A stretch of 7,362 nt of DNA from an uncultured Holophagaceae bacterium (GTDB lineage: Bacteria; Acidobacteriota; Holophagae; Holophagales; Holophagaceae): the NCBI GenBank assembly GCA_903876615.1, contig CAIRAS010000474.1, positions 1-7,362 on the forward strand, in the 5' to 3' direction. Below the pieces are notes generated by a model that worked only from the letters and a program-made list of their open reading frames with translations, had not been told where the DNA came from and ran no database searches. Every line of letters starts with the position of its first letter. The first letter of the stretch is position 1. The position numbers and the translations under genes are program-made. Positions 1-6,054 of the stretch are shown in pieces.

Positions 1-331
1 CGTCTGCATCGTCCAGGCCACGCTGCGCCTGATCCGCTTCTACGCCCACGAGAGCTGCGGCCAGTGCACCCCCTGCCGCGAAGGCTGCAACTGGATGCAG
101 CTGATCCTGCACCGCATCGAGCACGGCCAGGGCCGCATGGAGGACCTGGACCTGCTGGCCAGCCTCACGCCGCGCATCGGCATGCGCACGCTCTGCCCCC
201 TGGGTGACGCCGCCTGCGGCCCCATGGACTCGGCCCTGCAGAAGTTCCGGCACGAGTTCGAACATCACATCATCCACAAGACCTGCTACGCCCAGGGGTC
301 CAAGCTGCTGAGCAGCGTGGGCGCGCACTAG
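1..331 (+). CDS. nuoF: NADH-quinone oxidoreductase subunit F (NuoF), C-terminal part
   Basis: This is the 3' end of the gene; the reading frame is open from position 2 and the start lies outside the window. NuoF is the NADH-oxidising subunit of respiratory complex I: it binds NADH and FMN and passes electrons to the N3 [4Fe-4S] cluster on the cytoplasmic arm. The visible 109 residues hold the N3 cluster domain. The motif ESCGQCTPCREG gives three cysteine ligands (codons at 56-58, 65-67 and 74-76), and the fourth is in TLCPLGDAA (194-196), 40 residues on, matching family spacing. The FMN and NADH sites are upstream and not seen. The protein ends about 20 residues after the conserved FRHEFE stretch, with a tail containing one extra Cys. 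A HoxF-, HydB- or formate-dehydrogenase-type NuoF homologue cannot be excluded from this fragment. The next gene is a transporter, not nuoG. Confidence 0.92.
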   Translation, partial: VCIVQATLRLIRFYAHESCGQCTPCREGCNWMQLILHRIEHGQGRMEDLDLLASLTPRIGMRTLCPLGDAACGPMDSALQKFRHEFEHHIIHKTCYAQGSKLLSSVGAH

Positions 332-343
332 GCTGATGTCTCC

Positions 344-1231
344 ATGCCCATAACCGGGATCGGCCTGGCCTTCACCCTTGCCGCGGCCTTGAGCTGGGCG
401 CTCTTCGACGCCCTCCGCAAGCGGCTGGCGCGGGACGTGTCGCCGGTCCACCTGGGCCTGCTGCTGCCCTTGGCCCAGGCGCCCCTGCTGGCGCTCTGGG
501 CCGCCTCGCGGGAGCCCCTCGGCCTTCCCCTGGCCGCGCTCTCGCCGCTGCTGGGGTCCGCCCTGCTGAACGCCCTGGCGCTGGTGCTCTTTCTGGATGC
601 CCTGCGCCTGTCGCCCATGAGCCTCACCATTCCGCTGCTGAGCTTCACGCCGGTGCTGTCCACCACCCTGGCCTGGGTCTTCCGGGGCCAGGCGCCGGGG
701 GCCGCCCAGTATGCCGGGGCCTCCCTGGTCGTGCTCGGCGCAGTTGTATTGGGCATGGGTGGCGGGGCCTGGCGCGGGCTGGCGTCCTCGGTGCGTGAGC
801 CCGGGGTGCGCCGCATGGCCCTGGTGGCGGTGCTCTGGAGCTGCACCAGCGTGCTGGATCAGCTGGCGGTGTCCCGGGGCGCGGGCTCCTGGTACGCCCC
901 GGCGGTCACCGCCGCAGTGGCGCTCCTGCTGCTGCTGCGGGCGGTCTTCCGCGGGCAGGTCCAGGCCTTCGTCGTCGCGGCGCGCCCGCTGGTCGCCCAG
1001 CCCCTGCTGGCCGGGACGGCGGTGGCCCTCGGCGCGGCCGCTCTGGCGGTGCAGATCGAGGCCTTCCGCTGGGCCCCCATCGGCTTCATCGAGGTGGTCA
1101 AGCGCGGCATCGGCATGACCAGCGCCGTTGTCCTGGGCCGCTTCGTCTTCGGCGAGCTGCTCGACGGCCGCAAGTGGGCGGCCGTGGGTCTCCTGACCCT
1201 CGGCGTGGCTCTGGTGGTGGGCCTGCGTTAA
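344..1231 (+). CDS. EamA/DMT-family membrane transporter
   Basis: This is a 295-residue, very hydrophobic protein with about ten predicted membrane helices arranged as two five-helix repeats (roughly residues 4-145 and 155-294), the usual size and design of drug/metabolite transporters in the inner membrane. Each repeat ends in the typical EamA pattern: FLDALRLSPMSLTIPLLSF with a following helix in the first half, and AFRWAPIGFIEVVKR followed by FGELLDGRKWAAVGLLTLG in the second. The short basic segments between helices (RKRLAR near residue 25) fit the positive-inside rule. Substrate is not readable from sequence; relatives move amino acids, nucleobases, sugars or drugs. The ATG at 344 lies 12 bp after the NuoF stop with no clear Shine-Dalgarno sequence, so translation may be coupled to the gene before it. 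No functional link to complex I is implied. Confidence 0.9.
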   Translation: MPITGIGLAFTLAAALSWALFDALRKRLARDVSPVHLGLLLPLAQAPLLALWAASREPLGLPLAALSPLLGSALLNALALVLFLDALRLSPMSLTIPLLSFTPVLSTTLAWVFRGQAPGAAQYAGASLVVLGAVVLGMGGGAWRGLASSVREPGVRRMALVAVLWSCTSVLDQLAVSRGAGSWYAPAVTAAVALLLLLRAVFRGQVQAFVVAARPLVAQPLLAGTAVALGAAALAVQIEAFRWAPIGFIEVVKRGIGMTSAVVLGRFVFGELLDGRKWAAVGLLTLGVALVVGLR

Positions 1232-1275
1232 ATTCAGGTCCATGTGTAGGCATCGCAGCCTGGGATACTGACGGA

Positions 1276-2625
1276 ATGCGCCTCGGAACCGCCCTCCTCA
1301 TCGCCTGTCTCGCCCTGGGGCTCAGCGCCCAGGAGGCCTTCCTGGTGAAGCCCTACCTGCAGCTCGGGGATGCTCCGGTGCCCGCGGCCCGGGAGCGCCT
1401 GGACCTGCTGTGGCACACCGCGGACCGCGATGAGGTCTGGACCGTGGAGGTGCGCCTCGGCAAGCGCTGGGTGCCGCAGGCGCCGGTCACGCAGCGCCGC
1501 CTGGCCGCGCTGCCCCTGCCACCCCACCGCATCTGCCGCGCCACCCTGCGGGACCTGCCTCCGGGAGCCCGTGTGCCCTACCGCGTGAAGCGGGACGGGG
1601 CCGTGGTCTTCGAGGCCGAGGCCCAGACCCGCAAGGCCGGCGCGCACCGCATGGTCGTGTTCGGTGACGCGGGGGACGGCTCCGCCAACCAGATTGCCGT
1701 CGCCAAGGCCTTCGCCTCGGAGCAGCCGGATGCGGTCTTCATGACGGGGGATCTGGTCTATGGCCGGGGCCGGGCCTCGGAGTATCGGCCGAACTTCTTC
1801 TCGATCTATAACGGTGCGAGCGCGCTGATGGCGAAGATCCCCTTCCTGGGCATGCCCGGCAACCACGACGCGCCCTTCCCGGGCTTCGAGGATGCGTCCG
1901 CCTACTACGCCTATTGGTCCCTGCCCCTGAACGGACCGGCGCTCAAGCCCGGCGAGCCCGGTGCCGCGCCGGTGAAGGCGGGCATCCACGACGCCATCGT
2001 CGCCGCGGCGGGCCCGGCCTTTCCGCGCATGGCCAGCTACAGCTTCACCTGGGGCCCGGTGCATTGGACGGTGCTGGATTCGAATCCCTACGTGGACTGG
2101 CACAGCCCGGCGTTGAAGGCCTGGCTGGAGGCGGACCTGAAGGCCGCCAAGGGCGCGGCCTGGCGCATCGTGGCCGTCCACCACCCCCTGTTCCAGAGCT
2201 CGAGGCTGCACTTCGACGACCAGTGGATGCGCCCCCTCAGCCCGCTGTTCGAGAAGCACGGCGTGGCCCTGGTCTTCGCAGGGCACGTCCACAACTACCA
2301 GCGCACGGCCCCGCTAACCTTCGTCCCCACGAAGATCGGGCCCCGGGGCAAGGCGGTGGAAGGGACCTTCACGGTGGACGACGCTTTTGACGGCAGGACC
2401 ACTACCCAGCCCAAGGGCATCATCCACATCGTCACCGGGGCTGGTGGCGCCGACCTCTACGACCGCTGGCAGACGGATGTACGAACCAGCTGGCAGCCCT
2501 GGACCCGCGCCTTCGTCGCCGACCAGCACTCCTTCACAGTGCTGGATGTGGAGGTGAAGAAACTGAGGCTACGCCAGCTCGACGTCCAGGGCCGCGAGCT
2601 GGATGCCATTACGCTGACGAGATGA
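1276..2625 (+). CDS. Secreted purple-acid-phosphatase-like metallophosphoesterase
   Basis: This 449-residue protein probably hydrolyses phosphate esters outside the cytoplasm using a two-metal centre. It starts with a signal peptide (MRLGTALLIACLALGLSAQ, cleavage near residues 19-21), then an N-terminal fibronectin-III-like domain at about 22-118, as in plant-type purple acid phosphatases, then the catalytic domain. All five metal-ligand blocks are present in order: GDAG (130-133), GDLVY (158-162, with the tyrosine that gives these enzymes their colour), GNHD (195-198), VAVH (299-302) and GHVHNYQR (336-343). A C-terminal beta segment follows the IVTGAGG loop. The frame is open upstream to 1174, but that would overlap the transporter gene; the ATG at 1276 places the signal peptide at the N-terminus. 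There is no strong ribosome binding site. Substrate is unknown; phosphomonoesterase, nucleotidase or phosphodiesterase are all possible. Confidence 0.92.
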   Translation: MRLGTALLIACLALGLSAQEAFLVKPYLQLGDAPVPAARERLDLLWHTADRDEVWTVEVRLGKRWVPQAPVTQRRLAALPLPPHRICRATLRDLPPGARVPYRVKRDGAVVFEAEAQTRKAGAHRMVVFGDAGDGSANQIAVAKAFASEQPDAVFMTGDLVYGRGRASEYRPNFFSIYNGASALMAKIPFLGMPGNHDAPFPGFEDASAYYAYWSLPLNGPALKPGEPGAAPVKAGIHDAIVAAAGPAFPRMASYSFTWGPVHWTVLDSNPYVDWHSPALKAWLEADLKAAKGAAWRIVAVHHPLFQSSRLHFDDQWMRPLSPLFEKHGVALVFAGHVHNYQRTAPLTFVPTKIGPRGKAVEGTFTVDDAFDGRTTTQPKGIIHIVTGAGGADLYDRWQTDVRTSWQPWTRAFVADQHSFTVLDVEVKKLRLRQLDVQGRELDAITLTR

Positions 2626-2626
2626 C

Positions 2627-3124
2627 TCAGCGGCTGAAGCTGATGGAGTAGGTCAGCGGCTTGGGCAGCTGGGGGCTCTTGACCGTGGCGCTCATCGACA
2701 AGGTCTTGCCATCGGCGCTCAGCTTGAAGATGTTGGTGCGCTCGCCCTCATCGTTCTTGAAGGTCTGGATCATCTGATCCTTCGACACCTGGGCGGCCAC
2801 CATGAACTTGTCACCGTCCTCGCGGGTCCAGGGGCCGGGCCGGCCGCCGGGGGGCATGGGGATCACGTCCCGGTCGTCGAACTTCACCATCGTCTCCTTG
2901 TCCGAGATGGCGATGATCACCTTCTTGTAGACCGGGTTGAGGCGCACCAGCTTGGCGCGGGCGATGGGCCGCTTGATGAAGTTCATATCGGCCACGGTGG
3001 AGTTCACCGCCGCCACCACGTCATCGGCCCGGGCCTGGACCCAGGTGCCCGACAGCGCGGACTCCTCAGCCGCCAGCGAGAGGGTGACGAGTGCAGGGAG
3101 AACGAGCAAGCGAAGCAGGCGCAT
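2627..3124 (-). CDS. Small secreted protein of unknown function, lipocalin-like appearance
   Basis: I do not recognise this 165-residue protein. It has a signal peptide (MRLLRLLVLPALVTLSLAA, cleavage near residue 19), so it is likely periplasmic or outer-membrane associated; there is no lipobox cysteine, and no cysteine anywhere. The mature part begins with SGTWVQ and ends with alternating polar/apolar stretches (IFKLSADGKTLSMSATVKS, then LTYSISFSR), which suggests a small beta-barrel or beta-sandwich like the lipocalin-style 'SGTW...DG' proteins. That fold is a guess. The middle holds a Gly/Pro-rich loop (MPPGGRPGPW, residues 90-99). The start was chosen at 3124 because GAGGAG sits 6 bases upstream; a longer version from 3157 would lose that site and put extra residues before the signal peptide. 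It lies downstream of ornithine carbamoyltransferase, separated by a hairpin, and its stop is 1 bp from the convergent phosphatase stop. Confidence 0.82.
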   Translation of the reverse strand: MRLLRLLVLPALVTLSLAAEESALSGTWVQARADDVVAAVNSTVADMNFIKRPIARAKLVRLNPVYKKVIIAISDKETMVKFDDRDVIPMPPGGRPGPWTREDGDKFMVAAQVSKDQMIQTFKNDEGERTNIFKLSADGKTLSMSATVKSPQLPKPLTYSISFSR

Positions 3125-3130
3125 AGGGAA

Positions 3131-3136
3131 CTCCTC
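3131..3136 (-). promoter_or_regulatory. Ribosome binding site GAGGAG
   Basis: On the - strand GAGGAG lies 6 bases before the ATG at 3124. It decides the start of the small secreted protein in favour of 3124 over the in-frame start at 3157. Confidence 0.75.
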
Positions 3137-3169
3137 AGGGTGGGTGGTCCCTACCATAGCAGTTCACAC

Positions 3170-3201
3170 AGAGAATTGGCCCCAGCCGGGGCCAATTCTC
3201 T
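3170..3201 (-). terminator. Strong hairpin between ornithine carbamoyltransferase and small secreted protein gene
   Basis: A perfect 14-bp inverted repeat (arm AGAGAATTGGCCCC, 3170-3183 and 3188-3201) surrounds a 4-base loop. It begins 14 bases after the ornithine carbamoyltransferase stop, where a terminator would be expected. No T-tract follows on either strand, so it may be a non-canonical terminator, an mRNA 3'-end stabiliser, or an attenuator that lowers read-through into the downstream gene. Being symmetric, it could act in both directions. Confidence 0.6.
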
Positions 3202-3215
3202 TGGCGGGACAAATC

Positions 3216-4208
3216 CTAGACGAGGGTCGCCACCATCACCGCCTTGATGGTGTGCAGCCGGTTCTCGGCCTCGTCGAAGACGATGCTGTGGGCGCTGCGG
3301 AAGACCTCGTCCGTGACCTCCCGGATGTCGTGGCCCAGGGCCATCTGCTCCTTGGCCAGCTTGGTCTCGAAGTCGTGGAAGGCGGGCAGGCAGTGGAGGA
3401 ACTTCACCTCCGGGTTGCCGGTCTTCTGGAGCATCTCCAGGGTGACCTTGAAGGGGCTGAGCAGCTGCACCCGCTCGGGGATCAGGGCCTCCTCGCCCAT
3501 GCTGGCCCAGACGTCCGTGTAGATGGCGTCGGCGCCCCGCAGGGCGGTGTCCAGGTCATCGGAGACCTCGATGACGGCGCCGGTCTCCTTCCCGGCCTCG
3601 CGGGCCGCGGCCAGCACCGCGGGATCCGGCGCCAGCGCCTGGGGCCCCAGGACCACCAGGTGCATCCCGGTCTTGGCGGCGCCGTACATCAGGGCGTAGC
3701 TCATGTTGTTGCGGATGTCCCCGCAGAAGACCAGCTTCATGCCAGCGAGCGGCTTGTCGATGTGCTCCTCCAGGGTGAGGAAGTCCGCCAGGATCTGGGT
3801 CGGATGGTCCGTGTCCGTGAGGCCGTTCCAGACGGGTACGCCGCTGTGCCGGGCCAGGGACTCCACCACGGTCTGGCTGTAGCCCCGGTACTCGATGCCG
3901 TCGTAGAAGCGCCCCAGCACCTTGGCGCTGTCCTCGATGGACTCCTTCTTCCCCACCTGGGAGCCTGCGGGATCCAGGTAGGTGACGTGGGCGCCCTCGT
4001 CCAGGGCCGCCACCTCAAAGGCGCAGCGGGTGCGGGTGCTGGCCTTCTCGAAGAGCAGCACGATGTTCTTGCCCTGGAGCAGCGGGGCGTAGAGTCCTTG
4101 CTGCTTCTTGGCCTTCAGCTCCCGGGCCAGGTCCAGCAGGTGGCGGACTTCGGCCGGGGTGAAGTCCATGAGGGTGAGAAAGCTGCGGCCCTTCAGGTTG
4201 ACGGTCAT
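3216..4208 (-). CDS. argF: Ornithine carbamoyltransferase
   Basis: The enzyme joins carbamoyl phosphate and ornithine to give citrulline and phosphate, in arginine synthesis or, in the reverse direction, in the arginine deiminase pathway. The 330 residues are full length and closely follow the E. coli ArgF/ArgI pattern. The carbamoyl-phosphate site is STRTR (57-61) with HPTQ (135-138); the ornithine side has DIRNN (164-168) and the SMG loop (236-238); the catalytic cysteine block HCLPAFHD is at 272-279; the C-terminus ends in the typical HTIKAVMVATL helix. It should be a cytoplasmic trimer. The ATG at 4208 is preferred because GGAG lies 6 bases before it; a GTG five codons upstream (4223) is possible. 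No other arginine gene is adjacent, so anabolic (argF) and catabolic (arcB) roles cannot be separated; the symbol reflects the more common case. Upstream is a divergent control region shared with the CBS protein. Confidence 0.96.
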   Translation of the reverse strand: MTVNLKGRSFLTLMDFTPAEVRHLLDLARELKAKKQQGLYAPLLQGKNIVLLFEKASTRTRCAFEVAALDEGAHVTYLDPAGSQVGKKESIEDSAKVLGRFYDGIEYRGYSQTVVESLARHSGVPVWNGLTDTDHPTQILADFLTLEEHIDKPLAGMKLVFCGDIRNNMSYALMYGAAKTGMHLVVLGPQALAPDPAVLAAAREAGKETGAVIEVSDDLDTALRGADAIYTDVWASMGEEALIPERVQLLSPFKVTLEMLQKTGNPEVKFLHCLPAFHDFETKLAKEQMALGHDIREVTDEVFRSAHSIVFDEAENRLHTIKAVMVATLV

Positions 4209-4214
4209 GGCGAT

Positions 4215-4218
4215 CTCC
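4215..4218 (-). promoter_or_regulatory. Ribosome binding site GGAG for ornithine carbamoyltransferase
   Basis: GGAG on the - strand is 6 bases from the ATG at 4208 and lies inside the extension that a GTG start at 4223 would translate. It therefore supports the shorter protein. Confidence 0.6.
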
Positions 4219-4294
4219 GGCACGAATTCGGCGCATCAGGTTAACGCCGCCCTGGTAAATCAGCGATCTGAAACGGGGCTGTCGGCCCCAGCCT

Positions 4295-4307
4295 TGACAC
4301 TGTGTCA
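4295..4307. promoter_or_regulatory. Perfect 13-bp palindrome in divergent control region, possible operator
   Basis: TGACAC-T-GTGTCA is a perfect 6-bp inverted repeat around one base. It sits between the divergent ornithine carbamoyltransferase and CBS-protein genes, about 87 bp from one start and 147 bp from the other, and about 67 bp upstream of the predicted -35 element at 4375. Short symmetric sites of this kind are usual for dimeric repressors or activators. It does not match the ArgR box (AT-rich, TGAAT/ATTCA arms). Which protein binds, if any, is unknown. Confidence 0.4.
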
Positions 4308-4374
4308 GACCGGCCCCGGCCCAGGTCTCGGGCCGCCCTTCCGGGGAGCTGAACGGACTCCAGCTTTCACTGCT

Positions 4375-4401
4375 TTGATTTTCCGGCCTTGGCCGTATAG
4401 T
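4375..4401 (+). promoter_or_regulatory. Sigma-70-type promoter for the CBS-domain gene
   Basis: TTGATT (4375-4380) and TATAGT (4396-4401) form a near-consensus pair with a slightly short 15-base spacer (TTTGAT one base earlier gives 16). Transcription would begin near 4408, leaving a leader of about 46 bases before the ATG at 4454. It stands out as an AT-rich patch in GC-rich DNA. Confidence 0.6.
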
Positions 4402-4443
4402 CATGCCACGGAATCAATGCGATCTCACCCGAAGAGACGCAGC

Positions 4444-4448
4444 GGAGG
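4444..4448 (+). promoter_or_regulatory. Ribosome binding site GGAGG for the CBS-domain gene
   Basis: GGAGG lies 5 bases before the ATG at 4454. Together with the predicted transcription start near 4408, it rules against the in-frame ATG at 4403, which would fall upstream of the transcript. Confidence 0.75.
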
Positions 4449-4453
4449 CAGCC

Positions 4454-4882
4454 ATGCGACCCCTGAAGCAGCTGATCGAAGAGAAGCCGGCCACGGTGAC
4501 CGTGGCACCCGACGATACCGTCTTCGCGGCCCTGACCCTGCTGGCCCAGTTCGACATCGGCGCCCTGCTGGTGCTGGACCAGGGACGCCTCGTGGGCCTC
4601 TTCTCCGAGCGCGACTACGCCCGCAAGATCATCCTCAAGGGCAAGGCCTCCAAGGACACGCTGGTGCGCGAGATCATGAGCGAGAAGCTCAGCTGCGTGA
4701 CCCTCTCCCAGACCGTCCAGGAGTGCATGGCCCTCATGACCGAGCGGCACGTGCGCCACCTGCCGGTCATCGATGGCCAGGACAAGGTGCTTGGCATCCT
4801 CTCCATCGGCGACCTGGTCAAGGAGACCATCTCCGACCAGAAGTTCACCATCGAGCAGCTGGTGCACTACATCCAGAACTAG
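4454..4882 (+). CDS. Two-CBS-domain regulatory protein
   Basis: This 142-residue cytoplasmic protein is made of two CBS domains and little else: the first at about residues 3-62 with GLFSERD (48-54), the second at about 72-128 with RHLPVID (101-107) and GILSIGD (114-120). Both SxxD turns, which contact ribose and phosphate of bound adenine nucleotides in the family, are intact. The protein closes with the TIEQLVHYI helix common in stand-alone bacterial CBS pairs. Such proteins are thought to sense AMP, ATP, NAD or similar ligands and to act on partner enzymes, but no partner is evident here. It is transcribed alone from a recognisable promoter, divergent from ornithine carbamoyltransferase. 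Its TAG stop overlaps the convergent patatin gene stop by four bases. Confidence 0.94.
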   Translation: MRPLKQLIEEKPATVTVAPDDTVFAALTLLAQFDIGALLVLDQGRLVGLFSERDYARKIILKGKASKDTLVREIMSEKLSCVTLSQTVQECMALMTERHVRHLPVIDGQDKVLGILSIGDLVKETISDQKFTIEQLVHYIQN

Positions 4883-6021
4883 GCCTCGGCGCGGAAGAAC
4901 CGCAGGATCTCGTCCTTCTGCCGCAGGGCGTCGGCGTGGCCGAGGGCGATGAGCTCCCGGGTGTAGCTGGGCTCGAAGAGCAGGTAGCTCAATACCGCAG
5001 ACCCGGTCCGGTGGGTGATGCCCGCCCGCCGGAAGAAGAACCGCACCACCGGCGGCAGGGACTGGGCGTGCTTGCCTGAGAGGGAGGCCAGGTTCCGGCT
5101 CGGGGCGATGACCAGGGTCTCGATAGGTCGCAGGTCCAGGCCGGGCAGCTCCGCTTCGGGGATCCGCTCCAGGGTCTGGTTCACGCGCTGGAGCTGCTCC
5201 AGGTCGCTGTTGAGGCTGTCCACGAAGACGCTGTCCAGGACCTGCCCGGCGATCTCCGCGAGGGTGGGGTAGCGATGGCCTTCCATGGCCTTGCGCTCCT
5301 CCCGCTCGGTGCCGGCGACGCCGATGATCATCACGCGGTCCGCCCCCAGGTGTAGGGCCGGGCTCACCGGGGCGAGGAAGCGCACGGAGCCGTCCCCGAA
5401 GTACTCCCGGTGGATCTTCACCGCCGGGAAGAGCAGGGGGATGGCGCTGGAGGCCAGCAGGTGGTCGATGCCGATGCGGGTGCGGGCCCCGGCGCGCCGG
5501 AACCGCTGCCAGGAGGCGATCTCCGGGTGCCCCTCGAAGAAGCTCACGGACTCGCCGGAGCCATAGCCCGAGCAGGTTACGGACAGGGCGAAGAGGTGGC
5601 CCCGCTGCAGGGCGGACTCGATCTGGTCGAAGCGGATGATCCGCTTGAGCAGCCGCCGCAGGGGCGCGTTGTCGAGCAGGGATCGGCGGGAGGGCTGGAG
5701 GTGGCGCGGGCGGAACAGCGAGGCGAACCAGCGTAGGCTGTTCAGGGTCATGCCCCAGGCATCGGCGCGGTAGATCTGGTCGCTGCTGAAGTTCCCCCAG
5801 ACCTGTTCCAGGCGCCGGACCCCCACCTTGAACCGGGAGGCGTGGCAGGCCAGGACCGCGGCGTTGATGGCCCCGGCGGAAGACCCGCAGAGGATCGGAA
5901 AGGGGAGCGTCTTTTGCTCGGGCAGCAGCTCCGCCAGCGCCTTCAGGACGCCCACCTGGTAGGCGCCCCGGGCGCCACCTCCAGAGAGCACCAGGGCCGT
6001 GCGGCTTATGGGTGGGTTCAT
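4879..6021 (-). CDS. Patatin-like phospholipase
   Basis: This is a 380-residue acyl hydrolase of the patatin family, expected to cleave acyl chains from phospholipids or related lipids with a Ser-Asp dyad. The oxyanion-hole glycine loop GGGARG is at residues 14-19, the nucleophile elbow GSSAG at 46-50 (Ser48), and the catalytic Asp in DGS at 210-212. The segment ASSAIPLLFPAV (190-201) is typical of bacterial members. No signal peptide is seen, so it is probably cytoplasmic or membrane-peripheral. The C-terminal third (about 240-380), with many charged residues and an FFFRRAG stretch, lies beyond the usual core and is also seen in larger bacterial patatins. The gene follows the exported epimerase-like gene by 33 bp on the same strand, so both probably share a transcript. 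The ribosome binding site is weak (AGGG 3 bases before the ATG). Confidence 0.94.
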   Translation of the reverse strand: MNPPISRTALVLSGGGARGAYQVGVLKALAELLPEQKTLPFPILCGSSAGAINAAVLACHASRFKVGVRRLEQVWGNFSSDQIYRADAWGMTLNSLRWFASLFRPRHLQPSRRSLLDNAPLRRLLKRIIRFDQIESALQRGHLFALSVTCSGYGSGESVSFFEGHPEIASWQRFRRAGARTRIGIDHLLASSAIPLLFPAVKIHREYFGDGSVRFLAPVSPALHLGADRVMIIGVAGTEREERKAMEGHRYPTLAEIAGQVLDSVFVDSLNSDLEQLQRVNQTLERIPEAELPGLDLRPIETLVIAPSRNLASLSGKHAQSLPPVVRFFFRRAGITHRTGSAVLSYLLFEPSYTRELIALGHADALRQKDEILRFFRAEA

Positions 6022-6054
6022 TGCCCTAAGGGTGGACCCAGCGACCGGAGGACG

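Noticed and set aside
927..940. Short CTG repeat run
   Set aside because: Encodes a leucine run in a membrane helix of the transporter; ordinary codon preference, not a repeat element.
1174..1275. Upstream ATG extending the phosphatase by 34 residues
   Set aside because: Overlaps the transporter gene and would bury the signal peptide; the extension is Gly/Pro-rich without family features.
1234..2292. 352-codon open frame on the - strand, opposite the phosphatase gene
   Set aside because: Arg/Gly/Val-rich antisense shadow of a gene with five conserved metal-binding motifs.
2937..4244. 435-codon open frame on the + strand, opposite ornithine carbamoyltransferase
   Set aside because: Low-complexity Gly/Val/Leu/Gln-rich translation, antisense to an unmistakable conserved enzyme; long open shadow frames are normal at this GC content.
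4294..4299. TTGACA as a consensus -35 on the + strand
   Set aside because: No -10-like hexamer 15-19 bases downstream (the stretch is GGCC-rich); the hexamer is better explained as part of the 13-bp palindrome.
4403..4453. Upstream ATG for the CBS protein
   Set aside because: Lies upstream of the predicted transcription start and lacks a ribosome binding site; the ATG at 4454 has GGAGG at ideal spacing.
6024..6032. CCCTAAGGG palindrome before the patatin start
   Set aside because: Only 4-bp arms and overlaps the weak ribosome binding site; too short to call an operator.
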